Source: Sambucus nigra (taxonomy: Eukaryota; Streptophyta; Magnoliopsida; Dipsacales; Adoxaceae). From it: a stretch of 64,000 bases of DNA. Below are positions 24,364 through 37,300 of this stretch, piece after piece (position 1 is the first letter of the stretch; every line of letters starts with the position of its first letter). The translations under genes and the position numbers were made by a program. The notes beneath the pieces were generated by a model. That model was not told where the DNA came from, did not search any database, and saw nothing but the letters and a program-made list of their open reading frames with translations. The stretch is taken from positions 105,141,709 through 105,205,708 of the forward strand of contig OX422222.1 of NCBI GenBank assembly GCA_949130495.1, given 5' to 3'.

Positions 24364-26123
24364 CATAATTGCCAATTACATCTAGCGATGACCATTAATC
24401 CCAAAGATTCTCTCAAAGAATCATAATCATTCATTCATATACGCATGATGCTAAACCAAAAGTATTTTCCTTACTTTGATAAATAATAAATACCTTAATC
24501 CCATCTACGGATTTATTGGATATCTCCAATTATACCTTTTTACACTAAGTGAATATATATCTATATTCCCCATTTTATCCTCATTATCTCGTAGGATATA
24601 CTCATCCATAATCAACATAATTATGTTATCTCTTTAGATCATAATCCATTTTAATACTCAAATTTAGAAAGCCCGCTTTAGACTCAAAGAGGAGAAGCAA
24701 TAACAATCTCCAAAATCTTGGGATGAAAACAGGGTACCAATCTACCGGTCTCGGACCCCCGGTCGACCGCAGTTTGGAGATAAGCCTACGAAACCAACTA
24801 GTAGGCTCTTTTTGCTTGACGCGGTCGACCGGTCACACCAGGTCCTCAAAACTTTATTCTCCAAAATCTTCATCCAACAATCCAAATTCATTTTCTTGGT
24901 TTCTAATCTACACCAAAAATCATCCCAAACATCTACACAAGTAATTCTAGCCTTTATTTTTCCAATTTCCGAGTTGATGATTTCAACCCGGAACTGCTAT
25001 CTTATAAAAATCATAGCAAATCGAAGAAAAATCGGAAAAATACGTGGTCAGTGCCCACGTGACCGTATCGAAAAGATCTACAACTTTCATATATTGACCA
25101 AGAGCTAAATCAATTCTCTTCCTGGCCGAAATAACCCCACAAGCTACGGGTTTACTATTCATCGTCTTCCCCAAAATTCCAAACTCCATTTTTCTCTATT
25201 TTTGTTGTTTCTAACCTCATCCAGCAACTCAATAAACATCTAATCTATGTTTTACAACTAACACATCAATTAATTTTGGGTATCAGCCCATTTTCCTTAG
25301 ATTCAAATCCTAAAACCATAAAAACCTAGTTTTGGCATTTCTCCCATTTCAATTCAATTTTATACTCCATTAACATGTTTTTAATACTAGAAATCATTAA
25401 GAGTTTACATTACATCAATATGTAAACTCATAATCAACTTTTCCCAAATTTATTTTAAGGGTTCTAATCCAAAATCATATTTTTACCAACTATGATATGA
25501 GATAATTGCACAAAATGAAATAAAGCAAGTAAAAACTTGCCTGGAGGATGAAATCCGACGACCTCGAGTCGAATCCGACGAAGTTTGGATGAAATCCCCC
25601 ATTTTTCTCCTCTTTTCTCTCCTCCTCTCTCTCTTCTCTCTATTTTATTTCTTTTCTTTCTCTGTTCTCCCTCTCTCCCTCTTTATAAAGAAAGAAAAAG
25701 GGTTTAAATCCTTAAAACCCAAAATGACTCGTTTACTCAATTACGAGCCCGTTTAACTTTAAAATTCCCCGAAACTCAATTTCGACAATCGGACACTCTT
25801 TTTCGACTATCTCGGACATTCCGAGACTCACGGCGCAGTCGAAATTCCCATCCGAGGTACTTGACCGCAAATCACTATTTTAACCCAAAATAACTTTATG
25901 CGGGTTTTCTAATCAAAATCTGACCTCTTTTGTCGCTTTACTCCACGACGACATATAATTAAAATACTTCGACCTATGAAATCCCAAAAATAATTACAAC
26001 ACCCATCGAAAATCATTAAATCCCCAAAAATCCCAAAAATCACTATTTCGAGAAGTTCTCTAAATTGCCAATTTATACTCAATTATGAAATATAATTGTC
26101 TCCAAAAAGGACGGGTTGTTACA
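22435..26123 (-). repeat. E2 LTR, uninterrupted copy (5' LTR in element orientation)
   Basis: 3,689 bp. The terminal dinucleotide reads AG instead of TG, a point change. It holds TA microsatellites at 22882-22924 and 24272-24360, tandem units at about 23505-23830, the block shared with E4 at about 23840-24125, palindromes near 24755-24835, the hairpin at 25525-25540 and a TATA box near 25681. It ends at the CGAAG duplication. Confidence 0.93.
24272..24360. repeat. (TA)n microsatellite, long allele
   Basis: About 89 bp of perfect TA in the E2 LTR; the partner has about 64 bp. Open frames over this tract are artefacts. Confidence 0.95.
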
Positions 26124-26803
26124 CGAAGTTCTCTCCACTTCGCTTTCCAAACTTCTGATATTTCCTCAGTCGGTCTCCTGCTAAATGCATCCGCTATCAC
26201 ATTAGCCTTACCAGGATGATATTGAATGTCAAACTGGTAGTCCTTCACGAATTCTAGCCACCGCCTCTGACTCATATTCAGATCCTTCTGTGTGAAGAGA
26301 TACTGGAGTGACTTGTGATCCGTGAATAAAGTGAACTGCTCTCCTAAAAGATAATGTCTCCATATCCTCAAAGCAAAAACGACCGCTGCAAGCTCCATGT
26401 CGTGAGTGGGGTAATTCCTCTCGTGGGGCTTTAGCTTTCTAGACGCATACGCTATAGCCCTTTTCTCCTGCTGGAGCACACTCCCAAGTCCCTGTAAGGA
26501 TGCGCCAGTATAAACTCGATACTCTAGTCCTTCCTTCAGCAAAGCAAGTACAGGTGCAGATGTCAACTTGTCCTTTAGCTCGTCGAAAGCTAATTGACAA
26601 TGATCACTCCAAGTGAAAAGCACCCCTTTCCGAGTCAGATTCATCAAAGGGCCCGTAATCTTTGAGAATCCTTTGATGAACATCCTGTAATAATCGGCCA
26701 ATCCTAAAAAATTGTGCACCTCAGTCGGTGTCGTGGGTTGTCCCCACTCCCTCACCGCCAACACCTTACTCGGATCCACCGTAATACCTCGATTTGACAC
26801 CAC
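26124..26803 (-). pseudogene. E1 RNase H, cut by E2
   Basis: Reads [51 protein letters not shown] and [16 protein letters not shown]. The first catalytic Asp (YTDAS) is Gly (codon 26504-26506), while the Glu and the second Asp remain. The frame is open down to the E2 insertion at WRELR; beyond it the translation belongs to the E2 LTR. The rest of pol continues at 5819. Confidence 0.92.
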
Positions 26804-27349
26804 GTGGCCAAGAAACTGTACCTCCTACAGCCAAAATCCACACTTACCGAATTTGGTATAAAGCTGATGATCCCTTAGTGTTTGTAGAACCATACGCAGA
26901 TGCTCTGCGTGCTCCTCCTCGCTGCACGAGTAGATCAGGATGTCATCAATGAACACGATGACGAATTAATCGAGATACTCCCTGAAAAGCTTGTTCATGA
27001 GATCCATGAACACTGCTGGTGCATTGGTGAGCCCGAATGGGATCACCCTGAACTCATATGATCCATACCACGACAGGAAAGCGGTCTTAGGAACATCCTC
27101 CTCTAAAATCCGCAGTTGATGATACCCTGACCTCAAGTCGACCTTGGAGAAGTAAGACGCCCCTCTTAATTGGTCAAATAAATCATCAATCCTAAGCAAC
27201 AGATACTTATTCCATATCTTCACCTTGTTCAGCTCCCTATAATTCACGCACAAGCGGAGTGAACCATCTCGCTTCTTTACAAACAGCACCGGTGCACCCC
27301 ACGGCGATGTACTCCGCCGAATGAAACCCTTACCCAGGAGCTACTGAAT
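26804..27349 (-). pseudogene. E1 reverse transcriptase
   Basis: Motifs [41 protein letters not shown] and [15 protein letters not shown] are in one frame (27289-26966). A TAA at 26966-26968 (CAA to TAA, Gln) comes just before the active-site FIDD, and another stop lies near 26826. Apart from the stops the catalytic motif is intact. Confidence 0.92.
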
Positions 27350-28015
27350 CTATTCCCTCAATTCACGCATCTCTGAAGGAGCCATACGGTAAGGTGTCCA
27401 AGCAATCAGCCTCGTCCCTAGTGCTAAGTCGATAATAAACTCAATTTCTCTGCTGGGTGGTAACCCTGGTATCTCCTGGAACACATCCTCGAAGTCCCTC
27501 ACTCCTGGGATTGAGTCCAACGGAACCACCACCTCCTATGAGGTCTCCTCCTCGATGTAATACAAGTGTGTGCACGACCCTCCCTCAGGTAGCGACATCG
27601 CTATCAAGAACATCTCCTGTCCCGAAATGGCAAACATGATTGTTCTCTCATAACAATCTACGGTCGCCCGATATCCTGCCAACTAATCCATACCCAGGAT
27701 GACATCGTACCCCTTCATGTATAACACTAAAAGGTCTGCTACTAAACTAATCCTCCAAATTAAGATGTCCACTCCCCTACAAATCGAGTGAATCGAAGCC
27801 CCGCTGCCTACTGGCGACTCTACACACATATGAAGACTACCCGCGGTCTCTAATAACCCGGATTTCTTAGCAAAATTAGATTTAATGAATGAATGTGATG
27901 CTCCTGTGTCAAAAAGTATACTACCCTCATGACCATGGATGAGAAACATACCCTCAACTGCCGACGACCCTTGCTTTTCTGGAGGATTGGGAATATCCCG
28001 GACGTTATACACACG
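27350..28015 (-). pseudogene. E1 protease and linker to RT
   Basis: The frame 28012-27683 holds an intact retropepsin site (LFDTGASHSFI, Asp codon 27908-27910) and YDVILGMD, where a stop replaces the following Trp. Further stops lie near 27533 and 27350. The part 27532-27350 has PPSREIEF and PYRMAPSEMREL, which lead into RT. Confidence 0.9.
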
Positions 28016-29203
28016 CCCCTAGTGCATTTGCCCCTACTGTTGTGGGGTGGGTGGAGCTGGTGCTGCTGGCGGCATCTACCCCTGTTGCCCCTGTTGGGCC
28101 CCCTACTGATGACCTCTGCCCCTCTGCGGGCACTCCCTCTTAAAGTGACCTGGCTGGCTATAAACAAAACACCGTTTCTGATCATCCCCCTGTCGTTGGC
28201 ACTGTTGGCCTCCTCCATTGTTCCCTTGGCCCTGACGGCCCTGAGGAACCTACTGCTGCTGATTCGGGCCCGGATGCCCCTGCCTGAACCCCTGTCCTCC
28301 CGGTCAGAACCCAACAGGTCTAAATTTCTTAGCCTGATTCCTGCTGACTATTAGTCTGCTGCTGGGTACCACTTGTATCACAACTAGTAACTGCCTTGCC
28401 CTGCTGGCTCGGCTCCCCTACTTTGTTGCTCCCCTTCGCATGAAAGTGATGATCCTAACAATGTACAAGGGCGGCATTAACGACGTCTGTATGAGTAACT
28501 AATTCCGGATTCCCAGTCAAATGTTGCCTGATCCTCCAGGCTAAGCCATCCTTGAAGCTCACTTCTTTCTCTCTTCATCACTCACCTCATTTGGCACAAA
28601 GTTTGCCAAACGGGTGAACTCTTCCTCATAGTCTGCAACTGACCGGTCACCCTATACCAACTCACTGAACTTCCTCCTCATCTCAGCCTCTACCACTGGT
28701 GGGAAGTACTTGCGGTCGAATCGCACCCAAAATTCTGCTATCGTCATCAAATCCCGCTCCTCAATGGTGGTAACTGACTCCCACCACTGTAAGGCTACCC
28801 CCGACAGACGAAAGGTAGCAAGCATCTGTTTCTGCACATCGGTACACTCCATCATACGCAGATGGTGTTGAATGTTCTTCTTCCAGTCACAAGCCTCTAC
28901 CACATCGGTGCTACCTCGAAACTCAGGTGGGTGACCCTTCTGAAAGGTCTCCCTAACTCCCTGCCAAGATGGTGGCCCTGCTGGAGCCTGAACTGCTGGT
29001 GCCACTGGAGGCGGTGCCTGGGGCTGTGGAAAATGAGCTGCCATAGCTCGCATCGCTGTCTCAACCGCCTAGGCCACTATCACTGCCACTTGAGTAGTGG
29101 AGATCAACTCGGGTGGGGGTGGCCGTACCTGTGGCTCCTGATAAGCCTCCCTGACCTCATCCCTATCCTCAACCCTCTCCGCTCTCTGTCTCTTCGGTGG
29201 TAT
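28016..29203 (-). pseudogene. E1 gag
   Basis: The start codon position (29201-29203) reads ATA where ATG is expected, followed by a PPKRQR-like basic start. The capsid segment 29053-28652 has FQKGHPPEFRGSTD, ALQWWES and FWVRFDRKYFP. The zinc knuckle near 28140-28180 reads CFVYSQPGHFKREC, so the second Cys has become Tyr. Several stops lie between them. Confidence 0.87.
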
Positions 29204-29299
29204 CTGAAATAGATTGAATTGTATAAGTACATAATTTACACAAAAAAAAAACTAATAGCAGAAATACGATATCTCACAAGCGGGAAATGAATAAACATT

Positions 29300-29394
29300 C
29301 CTAATAATAGGGCTCTATAACAACCGAACGCTACGCTGAAACGTAGTAAGCCGCACAGATCCTAAGGACACTAGAACCTAATGCTTTGATACCA
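29300..29394 (-). promoter_or_regulatory. E1 primer-binding site and leader
   Basis: TGGTATCAAAGC (minus, 29383-29394) matches initiator tRNA-Met with one mismatch and lies 2 nt from the LTR. The leader keeps AGGTTCTAGTGTCC and, 80 nt on, TATAGAGCC. Confidence 0.88.
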
Positions 29395-29396
29395 TC

Positions 29397-32289
29397 TGTG
29401 ACACCCCGCCTAATTAACCCCGGGTGATCAGTCCCAAATTAAATTAGAACAAGTTTCTCAGTTGGTTTATTCTTAGCATCACTGTCGCTTTTTTAATTAC
29501 TAACCACCTAAGTGAGAAATAGACTGGTGCCAAGTTTTATCTTTCATTAATTTAAATGAAAATCTCATACGGAAATAAAATAATATAACAATCACAGTTA
29601 ACTGAAACAACCATTCACAATTAATTAACTGACCGAATAAACCATCGGTTCAATAATCCAACAAAGTAAAGACATGAAATATAACCCAACAGGTCTGACA
29701 AATAATAAATAGTTTGTACGCGACATGCTCGAATAACTGATAAGAAGTTTCTATACTAGGAATGAAAGAATGAGGCGTCTATCAAACTCCCGCAACATCC
29801 ACATATGCTGCAGCAATGAATCCCTGAAATTTAGTCAAGCCTGGCGTCCCTGTGGCTGGACACCTAAAAGGTTTTAAAAAGTTTTTATAGCAAGGGTTAG
29901 TACCCAAAATATTTGAAAAACATTTAGCAAATGATTAACTTGCAGTAATAATTAAATATGCATGCTATCTATATTTTATTTAGTGTTGCACTCTCTTGAG
30001 GACTTTCTCACCCCTCCTCTAACGTGCACTACGAACGCCTTAATTAATTCACCTAGTTATTTATCTCACGACTAGATAATTAATAAAACCTCCTTGCATC
30101 CATCCTACTCTAACCGAGTGTGCCATGATTATGATTTTGAAGTTATTAGCAACATCAACTTAATTAATCATTTCCCTTTCTAAATTCATATAACTTCCAC
30201 ACTTGTTATACATATAATACAACTCATGCTTTGTATTAATTAGCCCGTATATAATTAATTACCTAATTATATACTTATAGTCATATTGTAGCATTCACAA
30301 ACATACTGAAATACATTTAATAATAGCATCCACCTGAGTAAGGACTCACAGGATATATATTCTCTAAAGTGATATCCCACTAGGTATATTCACATGACCT
30401 AGTTCCCCCAATTCAGAATTTCTCACTAACTTGGTTAATACATACAATTGGAGGCGGTCATATTCCTTCCGTGAAAGTGAGATCCCCCTCACCCATATAA
30501 TGGAAGCTATGACCTAGGAATATACTCACCCTACTCCTCAAGCTAGGGGATTCATCCACTACGCGTAACCTCCCCCTATAGCACTAGAGTATATAATAAT
30601 AATAATATCTAACCACTGATATTAATGTACACACCATATATATATACTATCACACACCGCATATATATAAATAGTCTAATCCCGGCTACACCGTGTACTA
30701 AGTCCGTGACACAAGCCTATTCAAATTATTATGAGTTTATGGTCCAACTCTAATTATTAATTAATTTGCACATTAATTACTTTTAGTGTTACCCCAACCA
30801 ATATATTCGGACTTACTCTCGTGTCCCGAAATAAAAACAACACCCGAGTCTAAATTCCCGAATCTAAAATATTTAGCTTTCACCTAAATAAATTTAACGT
30901 CTTTGTATCGCTCAACCAATAACCCCGGACTTACCCACTAAATCCATCTGTAACCATTTTTGATATATTATTCTCACAATTTAATCATAGTGTGCCACAC
31001 CTAAATTTCTCCCAAGTCCCAATTAATTTCCCTCACAATTAATTAGTTTGTAACTCCATATTTTTTTCTCATTTCATAAGGCATGGTAAAATATTTAACT
31101 TAATTTTTCCCTTATGTAAACAAACTGGCCGAACTGCCAAAAATTTCTGACCTTCGATCGATCGACCCCCGACCCTCGATCGATCGATCGAACAGGTCAT
31201 CATCATCATCTTCTTCGAGTGGTATGTTTCAGCCATGGACGAAAATCTAAAAACCCTAACTCCTTATACCAGTAAACCTAAGCCTTCTCATCAATAACAT
31301 ATATCAAAAACCTCATAAGGGACCCTCATACTGTCCACAAACATCATTAAATTGTCCGTTCTCTACTGTTTTCGTAATTCGGGGAAAAATCCAGTTTTAA
31401 CCCTGAACCCATTTAAACATCAAATCTCAACCTCAAATTCATTTCTAGTTCCTCGAGATTACATCCTACCAGATATATTTATACTATTCTCAGATTACGT
31501 ATGAATTTCTACACAATTCAGAAATCAGAATATTGGTTTACAAAACCCCATGTTTCTACCCTTTAAATCCCAAAACGAATTTCCTTGATTTCACACATCA
31601 CATGAATATGAATTGAAATACAATTTAAATGCTACAGCAAGTTAACTACTTGCCTTAGGGTTCATAGAGTCTGATTTTAAAGTTGTGAATGCCCAAGGTT
31701 GAAGATGGCCCCTTTGTTTTGGCTCTCCTTTGATCCTCAAATTTGCCTTTAACTGCTATTAGGGTTTCATAATCCACTAAGTCTTTTTCAAAACTCAATT
31801 CAGTCGTTCCCGTATTTCTTATAATTGCTCAATTAGGCTAAATTCCGTTTTTTGCCTAATGGGCCAAGTCCAAGTGACCCAAATGTCTCCGTGTGGGCCC
31901 GGCTATGCCTAAAAATGTCCCGTGACCCGTTTACTACCCCCGGGTACACTTTTCGGACTATCTCGGCCCATCCGGACTCAACAGTACACTCAGAATTAGC
32001 ATCCGAATTAATTTATAATAATCCTTATCTCACACCCAATTTAGTCTATACCGACTCCCGACTGAGATAAGTGCATACCCCGTTATTAATACACGAAAAG
32101 ACGTCATTAAATTATTACTATTCGCTTAGTAAATAAATTTCCCTAAATATTAACCATTAAGTCCCCAATTATTATTTATATATATATATATATATTGCCA
32201 TAATTAATCCAATTAAAATTACGACACACAAGTAATTTTTGAATTTCCGAATTAGTTAAATATTAAATAAAAAAATACGGGGTTACATA
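29397..32289 (-). repeat. E1 LTR (5' LTR in element orientation)
   Basis: Partner of 1423-4275. The CGATCGATCG palindrome is duplicated here (31154-31191). Hairpin at 31637-31653. Ends GGGGTTACA; the left copy has GGTGTTACA, so two bases were lost. Confidence 0.93.
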
Positions 32290-32355
32290 CGAGTGAAAGG
32301 GAAAATGTAAAGACTACCATTAAAGTATCCCAAGAGAGAGATACTATCAATGTGA
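32290..32355 (-). pseudogene. petN: petN copy, 5' part
   Basis: The other 66 bp of petN (see 1394-1422), starting with the TACGA duplication. The start codon position (32353-32355) reads ACA on the minus strand rather than ATG. The body keeps the GTAAAGACTACCATTAAAG stretch of the plastid gene. Confidence 0.9.
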
Positions 32356-33020
32356 ATTATGTCCCCTAACTCGATGAAGGAGTTGTTCCATTATTTCTCA
32401 CTACTAATAGTGAATTCAATGGCACTGAGTCAAAAAGGGATTCTGGTCGAACACTATTGATGAACTAACCCAATAAATCCACTTCTAAAAAATTCCTAGA
32501 TGATTTCTAATCGGGAATGACTAAACACAAATAAAATATGTACTAACATCTCAAGGGAATGTTACAAATGAAACATGAAAGAATACTAAGGCCTACTCTT
32601 TTTTTGTTGTTGAACTTCATAAGTAAAAAAATATAAAAAGGTAGACCCTTATCTATTACATACCTCTATTTCCCATTTGATCGAATATCTACCGTCTCCC
32701 AACTGTTTCACGGAGACAGTCAAAAGACATTATATTATATTCTTGATAAGGGGTTTCTGAAAAGAATTCTTTTTGCACCTTTTTCTAAAAAAAGTAAATT
32801 ATCCATCGAATCTAGTATTTAGTGAATACTTGAACATTCAGAGATTCCCGTGAGTCCGTATCTAAAGTATCTAAATTATCTTCTTCCCTTTCCTTTCCAT
32901 AACTACTAATTGAATTCGATTTTTGACTATCCAATGGAATACAAGACTCGATCAGTAGACACAACATTAAGAGTTATATCAGCAGAATAGAACATGAGAT
33001 TCTGAGTCTTTTTGTAGATC
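32356..33020. other. Nuclear plastid DNA: petN-trnC spacer
   Basis: AT-rich non-coding stretch between petN and trnC, where plastid genomes have a long spacer. No gene was seen in it. Confidence 0.7.
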
Positions 33021-33091
33021 AGGTGACACCAATATTTGAACTGGGCAAAACGGATTTGCAGTCCCCCACCATACCATTCGACCATGCCGCT
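33021..33091 (-). pseudogene. trnC-GCA: trnC-GCA copy (tRNA-Cys remnant)
   Basis: 71 nt on the minus strand align end to end with plastid tRNA-Cys: D-arm ATGGTCGAATGG, anticodon loop ACTGCAAAT with anticodon GCA, and T-arm CAGTTCAAAT. The acceptor stem (AGCGGCA / TGTCACC) has two mispairs, so folding is damaged. It lies between petN and rpoB, as in plastids. Confidence 0.88.
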
Positions 33092-34358
33092 AAAGTGACA
33101 CAAAATACATGAAATTTCCCCTTTGGTTTGGATTACTAAACTTCTTTTTTATTGTACTTGCACCTTGCATCCTGTTTTTCTTAATCCTTTTCCAAAAAGA
33201 AAGTCTTTACCTTTTTTGATTGGATTTGATCCACCCCTTCTATTGTATTGATTATATAGTATCTCAAAACACATAATGCCTAAATAATTTCCCCAAGTTT
33301 TGTATAAAAAAAGTGGATTTTCGGTCACAAAAATCATTATGACAAATTTAAATCATTAACTATTGTGTGCTAATTTCGAAATCTTGAATGATTGTTGAAT
33401 TGGAATCTCAAATTGTGTTTTCTTAATGACATAGAAAAATACAAATTGATATATAATTCATCAGTATTGATTTTTTTTCAATAAGAAATCCTTCTCAATT
33501 TTAATTATAACAACAATTATAAGTATATGTAAACCCTAAAACACAAATTGTTACATAGATATCTAAGTGTACATCTTATTTATATATGTTTCCTATAGGG
33601 AATTAAGGGAATTCTTATAAAATTATCTTGCTTCCATTTTTCATGGCATAGAAAATATAAATTTTGTTTTGATAGAGATAGAGCATGGCCAGTACCGCAC
33701 CGAATAAAACGAAAATAAAAGAGAAGACAGATATATAGATATTATATATTCACGTGTTGAATAAATATAACCCTTCTTAGACAAGAGAAATCACAATTAT
33801 ACACTTGCCCATTGTATTCAAGGAATTATACTAAAAAAAGGGTTAAAATATCTCTCCTCACTGCCAATCTTATGTTGTTTTGAACAATGGAATCCATAAC
33901 CTTAAGTTACGTGCTAAAAAATGACTCTATATTGATATGGTTTATGATTTTTATGGATTTATCTCGGTGAAAAGATCAAATACCGACTCCGTTTAGTTTT
34001 CTAGTATTCAAGCATATTTGAATATGTAATATCATAATAATGGTAGAAATGGAATTTATTTTGTCTTGATATTCTATACAAAATCCCATAACCTAGTACG
34101 CCTAAGTGGCAAAATTTTGTTTCTAGTAAATATTTTATCAACTCCTTTCTATTTGTATCTGTTGTGAATTCCAATTTTATTAGAAAATTCACTTTATTTC
34201 GTCGTTCCTACGTATTTCATACATTATAGTTATGGATTTGGGTCAAATTTCATGTCATTCAGTAAATAGAATATAAATTCCATCATTGCTAGATCATCTA
34301 TATGATTCAATGAAAAATGAGCCAATAATGGGATTTTTCGATAAATGGAAAACTAAAA
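33092..34358. other. Nuclear plastid DNA: trnC-rpoB spacer
   Basis: About 1.27 kb of AT-rich non-coding DNA. The end just before 34359 resembles the rpoB leader. Open frames here are short and unconserved. Confidence 0.7.
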
Positions 34359-37300
34359 ATGCTCCAGGATGGAAATAAGGGAATGTTTACAATAGTTGGG
34401 TTTAATCAGATACAATTTATAAGATTTTGTAGGTACATTGATCAAGGCTTGACGGAAGAACTTTATAAGTGTCCAAAAATTATAGATACGGATCAAGAAA
34501 TTGAATTTCAATTATTTTTAGAAACATATCAATTGGTAGAACCTTTGATAAAATAAAGAGATGTTTTGTATGAATCACTCACATATTCTTCTGAATTATA
34601 TGTATCCGCAAGACTAATTTGGAATATCAACAGGGATATGCAAGAACAAATAATTTTTATTGGAAACATTCCTCAAATAATTGCTCTGGGCACTTCTATA
34701 GTAAATGGAATATATAAAATTGTGATCAATCAAATATTGCAAAGCCCCAATATTTATTACCGATCAAAATTGGACCATAATGGAATTTCGGTCTATACCG
34801 ACACCATAATATCAAATTGAAGAGGAAGATTAGAAATAGATATTTATAGAAAAGAAAGGATACGGGATCGTGTGAGTAGAAAATGAAAAATATCGATTCT
34901 AGTTCTATCATCAACTATGGGTTCTAATCTAAGATAAATTCGAAAGAAGGTTTGCAATCCTAAAATATTTTTGTCGTTTCTAAATGATAAGGAGAAAAAA
35001 AATTGGGCCAAAAGAAAATGCCATTTTGGAGTTTTATCAATAATTTTCTTATGTAGGCCGGGATCCGGTATTTTCTAAATCCTTATGTAAGGAATTACAA
35101 AAGAAATTATTTCAACAAAGACATGAATTAGGAAGGACTGGGCGACGAAATATATATCAGAGACAGAACCTTTATATGCCCCAGAACAATACATTTTTGT
35201 TACCATGCGATATATTGGCAACCGCGAATCATTTGATTAGAATGAAATTTTGAATGGGTACACTTGACGATATGAATCATTTGAAAAATAAACGTATTCG
35301 TTCCATACCAGTTCTTTTACAAGATCAATTTGGATTAGCTCTGGTTCGTTTAGAAAATGTGATTCGAGGAACTATATCTGGAGCACTTCAACATAAACTG
35401 ATATCGGCTCCTCATAATTTGGTAACATCAACTACACTAACAACTACTTATGAATATTTCTTCGGTTTACACCCATTATCTGAAGATTTGGATCGAACTA
35501 ATCCATTAACAAAAATAGTTCACGAGAAAAAATTGAGTTCTTTGGGCCCTGGATGATTGACTGGGCGAACTGCTAGTTTTTGAATACGAGATATCCATCC
35601 TAGTAACTATGGGCGTATTTGTCCAATTGTCACATCTGAAGGAATAAATGTTGGACTTATTGGATCCTTAGCAATTCATTCAAGTATTGGTCATTGGGTG
35701 TCTCTAGAAAGCCCATTTTATGAAATTTCTAAGATATCAAAAGAGTCACGGATGCTTTATTTATCACCAGGTTGATCTAAATACTATATGATGGAGACAA
35801 GAAATTCTTTGGCCTTAAATCAGGGTATTCAAGAAGAACAGGTTGTTCTAACTCGATACAGTCAAGAATTCTTGACTATTGTCTTGGAATTGGTTCATTT
35901 TCGAAGTATTTTTTCCTTCCAATACTTTTCTATTAAAGCTTCCCTCATTCCTTTTATCGAGCATAATGATGTGAATCGGGCTTTAATGAGTTATAATATG
36001 CAACGCTAAGAAGTTACTATTTCTCGATATGAGAAGTGCGTTGTTGGAACTGGGTTAGAATGCCAAATGACTCTAGATTCGGGGGCTTTTATTATATCCA
36101 AACACAAGGTAAAGATCATTTATACCGATACGAAAAAGATCTTTTTATCAGGTAATGGAGATACTCTAAGCATTCCATAAGTTATGTATCAGTGTTTCAA
36201 CAAAAATACTTGTGTGCATCAAAAACCCAAGGATCGGTGGGGCAAATGCATTAAAAAGGGAAAAATTTTAGCATATGTCACCGCTAAAGTTGGTGGCAAA
36301 CTCGCTTTCAGAAAACACATATTATTAACTTATATTCCATGGGGAGGTTTCAATTTTGAAGATGTAGTGCTCATTAGCGAGAGCTTGGTATATGATAATA
36401 TTTATGCTTCTTTTCACATACGAAAATATGACAAGATATGGCCCAAAAGGAGTCACTAATGAAATGCCACATTTAGAAGCCCATTTACTCCGCAGTTTAG
36501 ACAAAAATGGAAGTGTAATGCTGGGATCTTGGGTGAAGATATGTGATATTTTAATAGGAAAATTAACACTCCAAATGGTGAAAGAATCGTTGTATGCCTT
36601 GAAAGATAGATAGTTGCGAGCCATACTTGGCATTTAGGTATCTACTTTAAAAGAAAATTATCCAAAACTACCCATATAGGGCAAGGGACGAATTATTGAT
36701 TTGAGATGGATCCAGAAATATAGGAGTTCGAGTTATAATCTAGAAATGATTCCTATATATATTTCACAAAAACGTGAAATCAAAGTAGGCGATAAAGTAG
36801 CTGGAAGGAATAGAAATAAGGGTATCATCTCCAAAAACTTTTCGAGACAATATATGACTTATTTGTAAGATGGAAACCTGTTGATATGGTCTTTAACCTA
36901 TTAGGAGTACCTTCCCGAATGAATGTAGGACATATATTTGAATGTTCACTAGGGTTGGCAGGGGGTCTGCTAGACAGACGTTATCGAATAACGCCTTTTG
37001 ATGAGAGTTATGAACAAGAAGCTTCGAGGAAACTTGTGTTTTCTGAATTATATGAATTCAGTAAGCAAACAGCGAATCCATGGGTATTTGAACATGAGTA
37101 TCAAGGAAAAAGAAGAGTATTTTATGGAAGAACGAGGGATCCTTTTGAATAACCTATTATAATAGGAAATCCTTATCTCTTGAAATTGATTAATCAAGTT
37201 TATGATAAAATCCATGGACATTCCAGTAAACATTATGCCCTTGTCACACAACAACACCTTAGAGGAAGGGCCAAGCAAGGGGGACAACGGGTATGAGAAA

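Larger units (their letters stand above)
5820..26123 (-). mobile_element. E2: non-autonomous long-LTR retrotransposon (LARD-like) inserted in E1 pol
   Basis: Flanked by the duplication CGAAG (5815-5819 and 26124-26128). Without E3 it is about 9.9 kb: LTR 5820-5969 plus 16401-19958 (about 3.71 kb), internal 19959-22434 (2,476 bp), LTR 22435-26123 (3,689 bp). Primer site 22421-22432 and a short polypurine tract at 19959-19966 give minus-strand orientation. The internal region has no recognisable gag or pol. LTR ends, leader and shared boxes are those of the chromovirus-type E1 and E3, so it probably depended on such elements in trans. It fits the large retrotransposon derivative (LARD) concept. 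E4 at 60628 is a relative. Confidence 0.9.
1423..32289 (-). mobile_element. E1: Del/Tekay-type Ty3/gypsy retrotransposon, outermost of the nest
   Basis: Without the nested E2 and E3 the element is about 10.5 kb. LTRs are 1423-4275 and 29397-32289 (about 2.85-2.89 kb), with TG/CA ends embedded in a longer inverted end (TGTGACACCCC / GGTTACA). The coding strand is minus: primer site at 29383-29394, gag, PR, RT and RH from 29203 down to 26129, then IN and a chromodomain-like tail from 5819 down to about 4330. The domain order and the C-terminal tail place it among chromoviruses, most likely Del/Tekay, which are known for long LTRs. Stops are frequent and the gag start codon reads ATA, so it is not autonomous now. 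A hand count of the first 110 LTR bases gives 9 mismatches; later stretches look closer to one in 25. Confidence 0.93.

Noticed and set aside
33021..33091. Active tRNA-Cys gene
   Set aside because: The acceptor stem has two mispairs and the copy sits in decayed plastid DNA.
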